In this document: in pieces, positions 53,522 through 62,546 of the stretch
How positions within the stretch are numbered: the first letter of the stretch is position 1
Layout: every line of letters begins with the position of its first letter
DNA from: Gracilibacillus salitolerans
GTDB taxonomy: Bacteria; Bacillota; Bacilli; Bacillales; Amphibacillaceae
DNA: 64,000 bases
NCBI RefSeq assembly: GCF_009650095.1
Contig: NZ_CP045915.1
Coordinates: forward strand, 3,162,001-3,226,000
Direction of reading: 5' to 3'
Notes under the pieces: generated by a model
What the model was told of the DNA's origin: nothing
The model's database searches: none
Seen by the model: only the letters and a program-made list of their open reading frames with translations
Translations under genes and position numbers: made by a program

Positions 53522-54163
53522 TTAAATTGGAAATTGTACTCGACACCGGTATATGGGTTGTCCTTTTGCAGAGAATTTTTCTTCATATTCTGTCATCACA
53601 TTTGTTGGGTCTTCTAGTGCATGTAAATCTAATGTGACTTCTTCCAATGTACAGCCAAATTGTGAGAAACTTACTAAAGAATACTCAAACAATCCCCTAT
53701 TATCAGTTTTCAATACTAATTCACCATTGGGTTTTAAAATTCTTTGATACTGTTTTAAAAAAGCATGATACGTTAACCTTCTCTTTTCATGTCTGTTTTT
53801 AGGCCATGGATCAGAAAAATTAAGGTAAATTTGATCTATTTCATCATCTTCAAATAAATCTGACAGGTCCTGTGCATCTTCATTTATTAATGTTACATTC
53901 GATCGCTCTGCGTCTTTTACTTTTTCCACTGCAGACACAATAATACTTTTGACTAATTCAATCCCTATGAAATGAATATAAGGATACTGTGCTGCCATTC
54001 CTTCAATAAATTGGCCTTTTCCTGTTCCGATTTCTAAATGCAATGGTTTATCTTTACTTATAAGCTGTTGCCATTTACCTTTATTTTCTACTGGATTTAA
54101 TTCTACAAGCTCCTGATTATCTTTCAAATAATCATCAGCCCATGGTTTATGTCTTGCTCTCAT
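53522..54163 (-). CDS. trmB: tRNA (guanine-N7-)-methyltransferase
   Basis: 213 residues. SAM site LEIGTGKGQFIEGMA (43-57), and the family motif SDPWPKNRHEKRRL (near 116-129). Methylates G46 in the variable loop of tRNAs. Starts MRARHKPWADDYLKDN like other Bacillus TrmB. ATG after AAAGGAGCTAAATTA. Its 5' side faces a palindromic repeat. Confidence 0.96.
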   Translation of the reverse strand: MRARHKPWADDYLKDNQELVELNPVENKGKWQQLISKDKPLHLEIGTGKGQFIEGMAAQYPYIHFIGIELVKSIIVSAVEKVKDAERSNVTLINEDAQDLSDLFEDDEIDQIYLNFSDPWPKNRHEKRRLTYHAFLKQYQRILKPNGELVLKTDNRGLFEYSLVSFSQFGCTLEEVTLDLHALEDPTNVMTEYEEKFSAKGQPIYRCRVQFPI

Positions 54164-54192
54164 TAATTTAGCTCCTTTATGCAGTGAGACTT

Positions 54193-54335
54193 CTATTAGT
54201 GGGGGTTTTATTAACCCCTACTAATAGTTAGCGAAACTTATCAGGGTGTTAGCGTCCGTTATCTCACACTTAGCTTCTTTGATTTACTCGAACCTTGAAT
54301 TGGGGGTTTTACGGACGATTAGCACCGTGATAAAA
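54193..54335. repeat. Two-hairpin palindromic element, copy A
   Basis: First hairpin CTATTAGTGGGGGTT (54193-54207) with AACCCCTACTAATAG (54213-54227). Then a larger palindrome with outer TTATCA (54238) / TGATAA (54328) and inner CGTCCGT (54253) / ACGGACG (54311). Located in the divergent gap trmB-ytzH. Copy B at 61.1 kb. Confidence 0.85.
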
Positions 54336-54485
54336 GAGTATAGTTATTTTTCATTTTGCCATTTCTAGTTTTGAACATACATGAAATTGGCTTTTGCCAA
54401 TTATTTAGCAAAAGCCTTCTACTTTGGATTACTGTATATTATTTTCCTTTTAGAACATGCTAATCATAAAGGTGGGAAATAAGTT

Positions 54486-54770
54486 ATGGCATTAAACACG
54501 AACAATCAATTAGATTTACTGCATGACCTATTAAGTCTGCATGCTGAAGAATGTTGTGGCAGTGCTTCAGAATGCGAACAAATATCAAGATTAATCAGAT
54601 CTCTTCAACAACATCCATCCATTCAAAATAGTGATTTAGTACAAATAGTAGACGTCATCGATCAATACGGAACGTTAGGTGCTACATCCAATAATTTAGA
54701 TGACCATATTACTAAGCACCAACCCGAAATCGAACAGTGGTTACAAGTTATTAAAGATTCCAATCATTAA
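54486..54770 (+). CDS. ytzH: YtzH-like protein
   Basis: 94 residues, soluble and helical. Recognised as YtzH from ECCGSASECEQISRLIRSL with conserved cysteines, a family restricted to Bacilli, and from its place between trmB and ytmP. Function unknown; the three cysteines near residues 19-28 could bind metal. Its end overlaps the end of the opposite-strand ytmP by 20 bases. ATG after AAAGGTGGGAAATAAGTT. Confidence 0.87.
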   Translation: MALNTNNQLDLLHDLLSLHAEECCGSASECEQISRLIRSLQQHPSIQNSDLVQIVDVIDQYGTLGATSNNLDDHITKHQPEIEQWLQVIKDSNH

Positions 54771-55569
54771 TTTGATGAAGAAGCTGATTTAACTCATTTA
54801 AATGAATATCGGCTTCTTTTATTTTATGCCGGCTTTCAGACCATACATAGCCAATTATTTCCTCAATCATTAAATACCAGTGCATTCGCTGCATTAAATG
54901 TCTGCTATTTTCAATTCCATAATGTTCAAGCCATTGATCCCATTCCTGCTTTGGTATATACGATTGAAGAATTCTTCCAATATCCATAGCTGGATCACCA
55001 ACACGAGCATTATCCCAATCTATTAAATATAATTCACCATTATTAGATAACATCCAATTGTGATGGTTTAAATCACAATGGCATACAACTTGTTGATCAT
55101 AATAAACGTCTAATATACGCTTTTCTAAGTATTTGATCGCCTTGTATATTGTAAGCGAATGACGAGCAAATTTATTTCCTTGCACGAATTGTTTCATTCT
55201 TACTAACATTTGATCTGGAGTGATGGTGGTTTTTTCAATCCGTAACAACATATCTAATAGTTCAGAGGAATGATGGATTTTACTCAATAATTTGGCTACT
55301 TTAGGGTGCTGCATTTCCTCAATATTTAAAGCTTTACCATCTAACCATTGTTGAGCTGTTACTACATCACCGTTCTCAAGGCGCTTTGTCCAAACAAGTT
55401 TAGGTACAATACCTTGTGCAGATAGTACAGCCAAAAATGGAGATGAATTTCGTTTTAAAAATAGTTTTTTCTGATTCGATTGGGCATAATACGCCGCACC
55501 AGTTGATCCACCAGCAGGAATAATCGTCCAATCTTCACCTAGAATATGTTCCACAGCTGTCACCCTCAA
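54751..55569 (-). CDS. ytmP: YtmP, choline kinase-like phosphotransferase
   Basis: 272 residues, protein-kinase-like fold of the APH/choline kinase group. Brenner motif CHCDLNHHNWML (catalytic D, metal N) and LIDWDNARVGDPAMDIGRIL (the second metal aspartate). N-terminal glycine-rich loop PAGGSTGAAYYAQ and the conserved lysine in KKLFLKRNSS. Phosphorylates an unknown small molecule. Place next to ytzH and trmB matches B. subtilis. Confidence 0.9.
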   Translation of the reverse strand: MRVTAVEHILGEDWTIIPAGGSTGAAYYAQSNQKKLFLKRNSSPFLAVLSAQGIVPKLVWTKRLENGDVVTAQQWLDGKALNIEEMQHPKVAKLLSKIHHSSELLDMLLRIEKTTITPDQMLVRMKQFVQGNKFARHSLTIYKAIKYLEKRILDVYYDQQVVCHCDLNHHNWMLSNNGELYLIDWDNARVGDPAMDIGRILQSYIPKQEWDQWLEHYGIENSRHLMQRMHWYLMIEEIIGYVWSESRHKIKEADIHLNELNQLLHQINDWNL

Positions 55570-55692
55570 ATCCTCTTCATAATCTCTTAACCTCTTTATC
55601 TTTAAAAAGGGAATAGTAATAATAGATTAACGCAAAATCAGGTATAATTTCAAGAGAAAATTTAAATTTCGACAAAAATATTATCTTTTTTG

Positions 55693-56619
55693 TCATTTTG
55701 AAAAAGAATCTGGCGTATCCTCTTGTTCCCATTCCGGTCTTTTTACCGCAACTGACTCACAATGTTTTAATAATGCTTCAGCTACTTTTAATTGCTGATG
55801 TTTTAATGGTGTATATAATTGTTGCTTTTCTTTTAGCCATTCTTCATGACGATCACGATCAATAAATTTAGTATGATATGGCTCTAATTGATATTCGATC
55901 AGATTCGTTCGTGATAGGATTACTTTTTTTACTGGGAAATCCAGTTGATATTTTTTTAATATACTTTGGATTACAGTTTCCGTTCTTTTAGTACTAATTA
56001 AAGGACTTAAAAATTTACTCTGAATATTGTTTTCCTCCAAAAACCACAATCTTGCATCATTTGGAATAATAGTCTGATTACTTGGCTTTTCACTGAGTGT
56101 GATGATTTCAATTTCCAACGGACTAATTAAAACAATTTCACCTTCCATTGGACCATTTTTTAGTTGGAATACTGGAAAGTACAAGAGTAAATGGGTATCA
56201 GGTATTCGTTGTAAAAAGTATTTTAATAAAAAATCCTGATAATAGTTGCGGTCTATAAAAGACATTTCATTGATCGTTGTTGAAGCCCATTTTAATTGAA
56301 ACGGAATTAATGTATCTAAGAAGTAGTGTTTTAAATCTTCCTCTGTAGCTGGTAATATATCAAATTCATCTGATTCTTCTTCGGTATCTAATTCATCTGA
56401 TTCGGAACGACTATTGAAAAAAGAACGCCATCTTGAAAAATTAGTTTCTTTTAAGTCTTCTTCATTTTTTCCTTCTAGTTTAAGTTGCATCTGATCTTCC
56501 CATAAATATTTTAAACGTTCCCAGTTTTCCTTTTTTAATCGTGAAAATTGACTTGGATAATGAAAAATATCTCGTTGATAACGCGATATATAATTTTCCA
56601 ATTTAATTAATTGAGCCAC
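55693..56619 (-). CDS. YtlQ-like protein of unknown function
   Basis: 308 residues, soluble. An acidic, low-complexity insertion lies at about 72-86. The middle (about 150-170) reads PMEGEIVLISPLEIEIITL, which resembles the core strands of NERD/PD-(D/E)XK nuclease-like domains but without the catalytic lysine, so a degenerate nuclease fold is possible. In B. subtilis a protein of this type (YtlQ) also lies next to YtlP. Ten bases after the ThpR gene. Function not known. Confidence 0.7.
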   Translation of the reverse strand: MAQLIKLENYISRYQRDIFHYPSQFSRLKKENWERLKYLWEDQMQLKLEGKNEEDLKETNFSRWRSFFNSRSESDELDTEEESDEFDILPATEEDLKHYFLDTLIPFQLKWASTTINEMSFIDRNYYQDFLLKYFLQRIPDTHLLLYFPVFQLKNGPMEGEIVLISPLEIEIITLSEKPSNQTIIPNDARLWFLEENNIQSKFLSPLISTKRTETVIQSILKKYQLDFPVKKVILSRTNLIEYQLEPYHTKFIDRDRHEEWLKEKQQLYTPLKHQQLKVAEALLKHCESVAVKRPEWEQEDTPDSFSK

Positions 56620-56628
56620 TATGTCACC

Positions 56629-57180
56629 TCATTTCAGTTCAAACTGTCGCCAAATTTGATATTTTTGTTTTTTCTCTGGATGTATTTCGTATATAACCAC
56701 TTTATTCACGTGTAGTTGTTTAACGCCTGTTGGTTGGTTAAGTATTGATTGATGCTGTAATTGTTGTTCACTCGCCCATTTCTTAGCAAGCGTTATATGG
56801 GGAGTAAAAGTACGTTTCTCTATCGGTACATACTTCGCTACTATTTGTTGAACATCGTAATGTAATTGTGATAAAGCAGAATTGTTTTTAACACCCACCC
56901 ATAAAACGCGTGGCCTATCGGGAGAACCAAAGGTAGACAGGTCACCTATTTCAGCTGTAAATGCTTCATTGTTCAACTGTTCTACTTGTTCAACTATCCT
57001 ATATAATTTCGATTTATTGATTGCTCCAAAAAAATGTAATGTAATATGGAAATCGTTCTGATTTACCCAGTTTTTATAATGAAAATCTTCCTTTATCTTT
57101 TGTTGAATCTGATATAGCCATTTTTTTGTTTCAGTGTTTAATTCAACAGCAATAAAGTAATGCTTATTTATATTGTTCAT
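56629..57180 (-). CDS. thpR: RNA 2',3'-cyclic phosphodiesterase ThpR (YtlP)
   Basis: 183 residues, 2H phosphoesterase fold. Two HxTx motifs: DFHITLHFFG (about 46-55) and FTPHITLAKK (about 133-142). Opens 2',3'-cyclic phosphates to 2' phosphates in RNA, possibly in tRNA repair. Follows the K+ channel gene by 4 bases and precedes the YtlQ-like gene, so the three form one unit. Confidence 0.93.
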   Translation of the reverse strand: MNNINKHYFIAVELNTETKKWLYQIQQKIKEDFHYKNWVNQNDFHITLHFFGAINKSKLYRIVEQVEQLNNEAFTAEIGDLSTFGSPDRPRVLWVGVKNNSALSQLHYDVQQIVAKYVPIEKRTFTPHITLAKKWASEQQLQHQSILNQPTGVKQLHVNKVVIYEIHPEKKQKYQIWRQFELK

Positions 57181-57184
57181 CTCG

Positions 57185-58198
57185 TTATCCTCTTTTTATT
57201 TTCTGATAGGTTGGTTTATCACATATAACATACAATTCAGCGTCATTAGGTATAGTCTCATCAAGCATTCGATTGATATTTAATTTTTCACGATCAGCAA
57301 CAAGTGTTGCCCCTTCTTTCAATAAATCATCAAATGCATCTTTATACGTATTCCACGATGATTTTACAGGTACATAAAATAAATCGTCACCTTGTGATCT
57401 CCGAAGCAACTGACCAAATATGTTAGACATCCCATTTCGAAATGCTGAACGTACAAATAATGACGAAATCGTTTCATTTGATATAATGAATTCATCAATT
57501 TGCAAATATTTAAAATTCTTAATATGGTTTTCCTCCATAACCTCTACGATTGTGTGTACTTCTGGTGCCATTTCTGTAATAGTAGAAGCTATTAATAATG
57601 TTTTACCATCAGCTAATTGGCCATCCGCAATATCATCATCCGAAAAAATTAAAACTGATTTCGCTTCTTTAATATTTGCCTTCTCTAACGGTTCTTTTTC
57701 AGAGGGATTTCCTTTTATGTAATAAATATTGCTTTCTAACATTGGTGCTGTTTCTAATTGATCTATAATAATTATTTCAATATCTTGATGGGTTGCAAGC
57801 ATTTCCTTAATAGCAAACTTTGCCTTTTGAGACCATCCGATAATAATATAGTGCCCTTTTCCTTTATACATAATATCACCTTCCTGTCTTTTTTTACGAT
57901 AAATCGCCAGACTATCAATAATTTTCCCAATCACTACACCAATAAGCCCGATGCCAAAGACATATAAAAATAATGCCAACCATCTGCCTCCAACTGTTAC
58001 CGGATAGAGATCACCGTATCCAACTGTTGTTACGGTGGTCATCACCCACCATAAACCATCAAAAAATGTTGGGAAGGAATCTCTCTCTATGAATACGATT
58101 AACATTGATGAAAGTATAACTAGCAGAAAACTAACTATAAACAACATGTAATTCGGAATATGAATGACTCTTTTCATCAATTGTTTTAGTATGTGCAT
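57185..58198 (-). CDS. Two-TM potassium channel with RCK domain
   Basis: 337 residues, MthK/YugO-like. TM1 about 16-36, pore helix and filter TTVTTVGYGDLYP (selectivity filter GYGD), TM2 about 70-95, then a cytoplasmic RCK/TrkA-N domain (about 110-240) and an extra C-terminal part. The RCK dinucleotide loop reads YIIIGWSQKAK instead of GxGxxG, so ligand preference may differ. Would export or leak K+ for membrane-potential control. Starts 4 bases before thpR on the same strand. Confidence 0.93.
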   Translation of the reverse strand: MHILKQLMKRVIHIPNYMLFIVSFLLVILSSMLIVFIERDSFPTFFDGLWWVMTTVTTVGYGDLYPVTVGGRWLALFLYVFGIGLIGVVIGKIIDSLAIYRKKRQEGDIMYKGKGHYIIIGWSQKAKFAIKEMLATHQDIEIIIIDQLETAPMLESNIYYIKGNPSEKEPLEKANIKEAKSVLIFSDDDIADGQLADGKTLLIASTITEMAPEVHTIVEVMEENHIKNFKYLQIDEFIISNETISSLFVRSAFRNGMSNIFGQLLRRSQGDDLFYVPVKSSWNTYKDAFDDLLKEGATLVADREKLNINRMLDETIPNDAELYVICDKPTYQKIKRG

Positions 58199-58341
58199 AA
58201 AATATCCACCTCGATTTTTTTAAATTATCTGTAAATTAAAGGTTATATGTAGAAAATACCTTAAATAAAGTGTAAAATAGGAAGTACATCATGAATATGC
58301 TTTAACAAGGTTTAACTTGAAAACTTTGAAGGAGTGATTTT

Positions 58342-58560
58342 TTGAGTCAATCAACCACCCGCATGCTAACTCGTGTGAAGGCTGTCTACCTATTTATTAG
58401 AAAAAATGGACCGGTCACCACGAGCCAAATAGCTGAAGAGTTTGGCATTACTGATCGCACCGTACAACGAGATTTACATTTGCTAGCATATAATGGGCTT
58501 GTTAATAGTCCAAATCGGGGAAGTTGGAAAATCACAAATAAAAAAGTAAAGATCTCTTAA
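58342..58560 (+). CDS. ytzE: YtzE, DeoR-type HTH protein
   Basis: 72 residues, TTG start with GAAGGAGTGATTT upstream. It is one winged-helix DNA-binding domain of the DeoR kind (NGPVTTSQIAEEFGITDRTV, recognition helix TDRTVQRDLHLL) with no effector domain. Target unknown; divergent from the K+ channel operon, so it could regulate it. B. subtilis YtzE is at the same locus. Confidence 0.9.
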   Translation: MSQSTTRMLTRVKAVYLFIRKNGPVTTSQIAEEFGITDRTVQRDLHLLAYNGLVNSPNRGSWKITNKKVKIS

Positions 58561-58611
58561 AATAATTGATTGTATATATCCTTAACCAGTATTGGTACTA
58601 ATACTGGTATT

Positions 58612-59313
58612 TTATTGACTTCTTAGTTGATCTAACTCTTCTGTTGTTAACTCCCGATATTCCCCACTTTTTAGCTTCTCATCTAAATGCAAGGTCCCCA
58701 TCGCCAAACGTTTCAAATACAATACACTATTATCAACAGCCTCAAACATTCGCTTTATCTGATGAAATTTTCCTTCTGTAATTGTAATTTCCACCATTTT
58801 ATCTTCGATAGTTCGCAATCTCGCAGGTTTAGTCAAATAACCATCTTCTAACTGTACACCTTCTGCAAATTGCCTCACCTCACGTTCGGTAATATTCATC
58901 GCTATTTTTGCTATATATATTTTATCTACATGTTTTCTTGGTGAAAGTAATTTATGTGCGAGCTGACCATCATTCGTTAATAATAATAAACCTTCCGTAT
59001 CTTTATCCAAACGTCCAACAGGAAAAGGTTCTAATACCTTATCCTGTTTTTTTATCAAGTCCAGTACAGTTTTTTGCTTTTGATCTTCCGTTGCTGACAG
59101 ATAGCCCGCAGGTTTATGCAACATTAGATAGATATATTCTTTATACTGAATTAATTTATCATCATATTTTATTTGATCTTTATGCGGTTCAATATGAATA
59201 TCTGCTTTGCGAATGATTTTTTCATTAACTGTGATTCTTTTTTTCTTTACTAATGTTTTGACATCTTTCCGGCTACCGTAACCCATGTTAGCTAAAAATT
59301 TATCTAAACGAAT
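58612..59313 (-). CDS. ytzG: RsuA-family 16S rRNA pseudouridine synthase (YtzG), apparent ATT start
   Basis: 233 residues if it begins at ATT 59313. That codon has AAAGGAGG 7-8 bases upstream and lets the protein open RLDKFLANMGYGSRKDVK, the intact S4 domain of the family; the first ATG, 9 codons later (59286), would cut into it and has no ribosome site. Catalytic domain about 65-225 with GRLDKDTEGLLLLTNDG (catalytic aspartate in RLD) and KIYIAKI. Makes one pseudouridine in 16S rRNA. Follows ytgP by 16 bases. Start codon is an inference. Confidence 0.9.
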   Translation of the reverse strand: MRLDKFLANMGYGSRKDVKTLVKKKRITVNEKIIRKADIHIEPHKDQIKYDDKLIQYKEYIYLMLHKPAGYLSATEDQKQKTVLDLIKKQDKVLEPFPVGRLDKDTEGLLLLTNDGQLAHKLLSPRKHVDKIYIAKIAMNITEREVRQFAEGVQLEDGYLTKPARLRTIEDKMVEITITEGKFHQIKRMFEAVDNSVLYLKRLAMGTLHLDEKLKSGEYRELTTEELDQLRSQ

Positions 59314-59329
59314 AGCTGTTACCTCCTTT

Positions 59330-60952
59330 CTATCTTCTAATTAGTCGATCTAAAATGGCGATTCTTCTTCCTGTTATCCTTTCAAATAAGGTTGATGCAT
59401 AACCTAAATATAGATATACAGCACCACCTGCAGTGACACCAATCAGCATCATTAATACAGCGTGGATTCGATTTTCATGAACATCTAGGAATAAGCCAAA
59501 TACGTAATTTACTACTAACAACACAATTGCCATTATACTTGTAAAAATCAGCATTAATAGCGATAATTTATAAAATTTACGGTAACTAAAGCTGATTGCT
59601 TTTTTAATTTGCAACAAGTTAAGAATCACTGCTATACTTGTTGCAATCAATGTAGCAATAATAGCCCCTTTTGCTTCGAAGATTTGAATAAAAATAGAAT
59701 TTAACAAGACTTTGGTAAGTATTCCTGCCGATAAGCTAATTAATGTAAAGTTTTGTTTTTCGATCCCCTGCAGAATCGATGACGTAACGGTAAAGAAAGC
59801 AAACGTTAGTGCCACAGGTGCATACCATGCAAAAACTTCACCAGTTATATTAATATTATCTAATCCAAATAAACCACCATAAATAGGATCTGCAAGAAGA
59901 ATTAATCCAAATACAGCTGGCAGAACAAAAAACATGATAATTTGTAATGCCTGATTAATTTGTGCTTTTAATTTTTCCATCTTATTAGCGTTAAAAGCAT
60001 TAGTAATCTCTGGAATTAAAGCTAGCGATAACCCTGTTGCAATGGTAACAGGAATGATTACTAATTTATGTCCTTGTAAATTAAAAGCAGAAAAAGCAAT
60101 ATCTGCTACATTCCCTTGGCCAATTGCAGACATTGCGTGATCAAACGTAAATTGATCAATAAGTTGATATATAGGAATAGCTATTCCTACAAGTACAAAG
60201 GGACCTGAATATCTAAACAATTCTTTTAATAATTCTTTTACTGGAATATTCACTTTTTCTTTTTGGTTTTCTATCGCTACATCTAAATATTTTTTACGTT
60301 TTCTCCAGTAAAAAGCTAGCACAACCCAAGAAGCTAGACCACCAACAAATGCAGAAAATGCCGCAAATCCAATTGCAATCGTATTAGTTCCACCCACAAT
60401 TTCTAAGACTACAAAAACGGATACTAATAAAAACGCTATTCTGATAATTTGTTCTATTACTTGAGATACTGCTGTTGGCCCCATTGATTGGTTTCCCTGA
60501 AAAAAGCCTCTCATAATAGCCATACTAGGAATAATAATTAAAGCAAAACTGACCATTTGAATAACAGATTTCACTTGATCAGTGGTTATACCTGGACTGT
60601 TTTCATCTTTTGTCCAACTTGCTATCAGATCAGCACCAAAATACATAATCAAAAAGGCTACAAAGCCCGTTATTAACATTAACAAACTGCCTATTTTTAA
60701 CATTCTCATACTTGTATAATGGTCATTTAATGTATTATATTTTGCTACAAATTTGGAAACTGCTAAAGGTACGCCTACCGTTGCTACACTTAGCAATATG
60801 GTATATGGGATATAGGCATATGAATATAAAGCTGTTCCAGTTTCACCTACCATGTTAGCGAAAGGAATAACATAAATCATCCCTAAAAATTTCGATAAAA
60901 AACTTGCTCCTGTGAGCAAAAGTGTACCACGTAAAAAATTTGAACTTGACAT
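59330..60952 (-). CDS. ytgP: YtgP/MurJ-type lipid II flippase, polysaccharide biosynthesis family
   Basis: 540 residues from ATG 60952 (AAAGGTGAAAG upstream); a 19-codon extension is open without support. Fourteen or so membrane segments of the MOP exporter fold. Signature RGTLLLTGASFLSKFLGMIY at the N terminus and FQGNQSMGPTAVSQVIEQI. In B. subtilis YtgP is one of the two lipid II flippases (with Amj), moving the cell-wall precursor outward. Cotranscribed with the downstream pseudouridine synthase. Confidence 0.93.
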   Translation of the reverse strand: MSSSNFLRGTLLLTGASFLSKFLGMIYVIPFANMVGETGTALYSYAYIPYTILLSVATVGVPLAVSKFVAKYNTLNDHYTSMRMLKIGSLLMLITGFVAFLIMYFGADLIASWTKDENSPGITTDQVKSVIQMVSFALIIIPSMAIMRGFFQGNQSMGPTAVSQVIEQIIRIAFLLVSVFVVLEIVGGTNTIAIGFAAFSAFVGGLASWVVLAFYWRKRKKYLDVAIENQKEKVNIPVKELLKELFRYSGPFVLVGIAIPIYQLIDQFTFDHAMSAIGQGNVADIAFSAFNLQGHKLVIIPVTIATGLSLALIPEITNAFNANKMEKLKAQINQALQIIMFFVLPAVFGLILLADPIYGGLFGLDNINITGEVFAWYAPVALTFAFFTVTSSILQGIEKQNFTLISLSAGILTKVLLNSIFIQIFEAKGAIIATLIATSIAVILNLLQIKKAISFSYRKFYKLSLLMLIFTSIMAIVLLVVNYVFGLFLDVHENRIHAVLMMLIGVTAGGAVYLYLGYASTLFERITGRRIAILDRLIRR

Positions 60953-61074
60953 GCTTTCACCTTTATTCATTAAATTATGTAACGTTAATATTTTAACATA
61001 GCAGTACACAGAATGTTATTGATTTCGACAGATAATTTGTGAATCTGGTCGAACTACGATAAAGTGAAACTATG

Positions 61075-61190
61075 ATCAGTGGGGGTTTGACTTCACTGAT
61101 TATTAGCAAAACTTATTAGGGTATTAGGCGTCTGTTACCTTGTGTTACTTAATGTGAGGTGTCTTACAGACGATTAGCATCGTGATAAAA
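61075..61190. repeat. Two-hairpin palindromic element, copy B
   Basis: First hairpin ATCAGTG (61075-61081) with CACTGAT (61094-61100); larger palindrome with outer TTATTA (61113) / TGATAA (61183) and inner CGTCTGT (61129) / ACAGACG (61166). Unpaired parts such as AGTGGGGGTTT and ACGATTAGCA match copy A at 54.2 kb. Lies in the divergent gap between ytgP and the flavoprotein gene. Confidence 0.85.
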
Positions 61191-61226
61191 TCTTACTACA
61201 ATGAAATATGAACGGAAGGAAGAACA

Positions 61227-62492
61227 ATGAAGATGATGGATGTAACGATTATTGGTGGTGGTCCAGCTGGACTGATGGCAGCAATTGCTTCAGCTGAGCA
61301 GGGAGCCAAAACCATGTTAATTGATAAAGGAAATAAACTTGGAAAAAAACTAGCGATATCTGGTGGTGGAAGGTGTAATGTAACGAATCGCTTACCAGCT
61401 GATGAAGTAATGAAACATATTCCTGGTAATGGCCGGTTTCTTTATAGTGCCTTTTCCATTTTTGATAACTATGACATTATAGACTTTTTTGAAGGCCTGG
61501 GAGTTGCTCTGAAGGAAGAAGACCACGGTCGAATGTTCCCGGTCAGTAATAATGCAAATGACGTTGTCAACGCATTATTACACCGATTAGATGAACTAAA
61601 TGTTACTGTAAAGAAAAACACTGTCGTAAAAGCTATTGACTACAGAGAAAGCACACATCAAATTGTAATTGACAATCAGGATAACCTAGAAACCAAGGCA
61701 GTCGTTATTGCTGCAGGAGGAAAGGCTGTTCCTCATACTGGATCAACAGGTGACGCATATCCATGGGCAAAAAAAGCCGGACATACGATTACAGAATTAT
61801 ATCCGACAGAGGTACCAATTGTTTCTAATGAAGATTTTATTCGTAAAAAATTATTACAAGGTACTGCTTTACGCAATGCTGCATTGTCAGTTTATGACGA
61901 AAAAAGAAAAAAAGTCATCACACATCAAATGGACATGCTATTTACACACTTTGGTATCTCTGGCCCTGCGGTATTAAGATGCTCACAATATATTGTTAAG
62001 CTGTTAATGAAAGGTCTAACACATGTTGAGGTACGAATAGACTCCATTCCTGACAAAACAGTACATGAAATTGTCTCAGAACTTTCCATAACAATAGATA
62101 AAAATTCAAAAAGGACATTCAAAAATGTTGTCAAAGGATTAGTTCCTGAAAGATACTTGGATTTTTTATTAGAACGTAATGATATTTCACAAACGCTTAA
62201 AAGTGCTAATATTTCCCGGGAAAAGCTTGAAGGATTTGTAAATGATCTTAAAGCCTTTTCTTTTCAGGTTCATGACAGCCTTCCATTACAAAAAGCCTTC
62301 GTTACAGGGGGAGGTGTCTCCATTAAAGAAGTCGTTCCAAGTACAATGCAATCTAAATTAATGCATGGTCTATATTTTTGTGGAGAAGTGTTAGACATTC
62401 ATGGATATACAGGTGGTTATAATATCACTTCTGCTATGGTTACCGGGAGAGTAGCAGGTATGCACGCCGCTTGGGAAAGTCTAAGTTCATAA
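61227..62492 (+). CDS. ytfP: HI0933/YtfP-type FAD-dependent oxidoreductase
   Basis: 421 residues. N-terminal Rossmann loop [16 protein letters not shown] (5-20), [20 protein letters not shown] (36-55), and a C-terminal [20 protein letters not shown], the BaiN/HI0933-like signature. Binds FAD and reduces an unknown flavin-linked substrate (BaiN of clostridia acts on bile acids, but this close family is mainly uncharacterised). GGAAGGAAGAACA precedes ATG; single gene, convergent with the ASCH gene. Confidence 0.92.
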   Translation: MKMMDVTIIGGGPAGLMAAIASAEQGAKTMLIDKGNKLGKKLAISGGGRCNVTNRLPADEVMKHIPGNGRFLYSAFSIFDNYDIIDFFEGLGVALKEEDHGRMFPVSNNANDVVNALLHRLDELNVTVKKNTVVKAIDYRESTHQIVIDNQDNLETKAVVIAAGGKAVPHTGSTGDAYPWAKKAGHTITELYPTEVPIVSNEDFIRKKLLQGTALRNAALSVYDEKRKKVITHQMDMLFTHFGISGPAVLRCSQYIVKLLMKGLTHVEVRIDSIPDKTVHEIVSELSITIDKNSKRTFKNVVKGLVPERYLDFLLERNDISQTLKSANISREKLEGFVNDLKAFSFQVHDSLPLQKAFVTGGGVSIKEVVPSTMQSKLMHGLYFCGEVLDIHGYTGGYNITSAMVTGRVAGMHAAWESLSS

Positions 62493-62506
62493 TACAAAAG
62501 CATATT

Positions 62507-62546
62507 AAAAATCTAGACTTCAGCTTTATGCCTAGTCTAGATTTTT
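62507..62546. terminator. Bidirectional terminator between ytfP and the ASCH gene
   Basis: AAATCTAGACT (62509-62519) with AGTCTAGATTT (62534-62544), A and T runs on both sides. The ASCH stop codon (62532-62534) lies at its edge. Confidence 0.9.
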
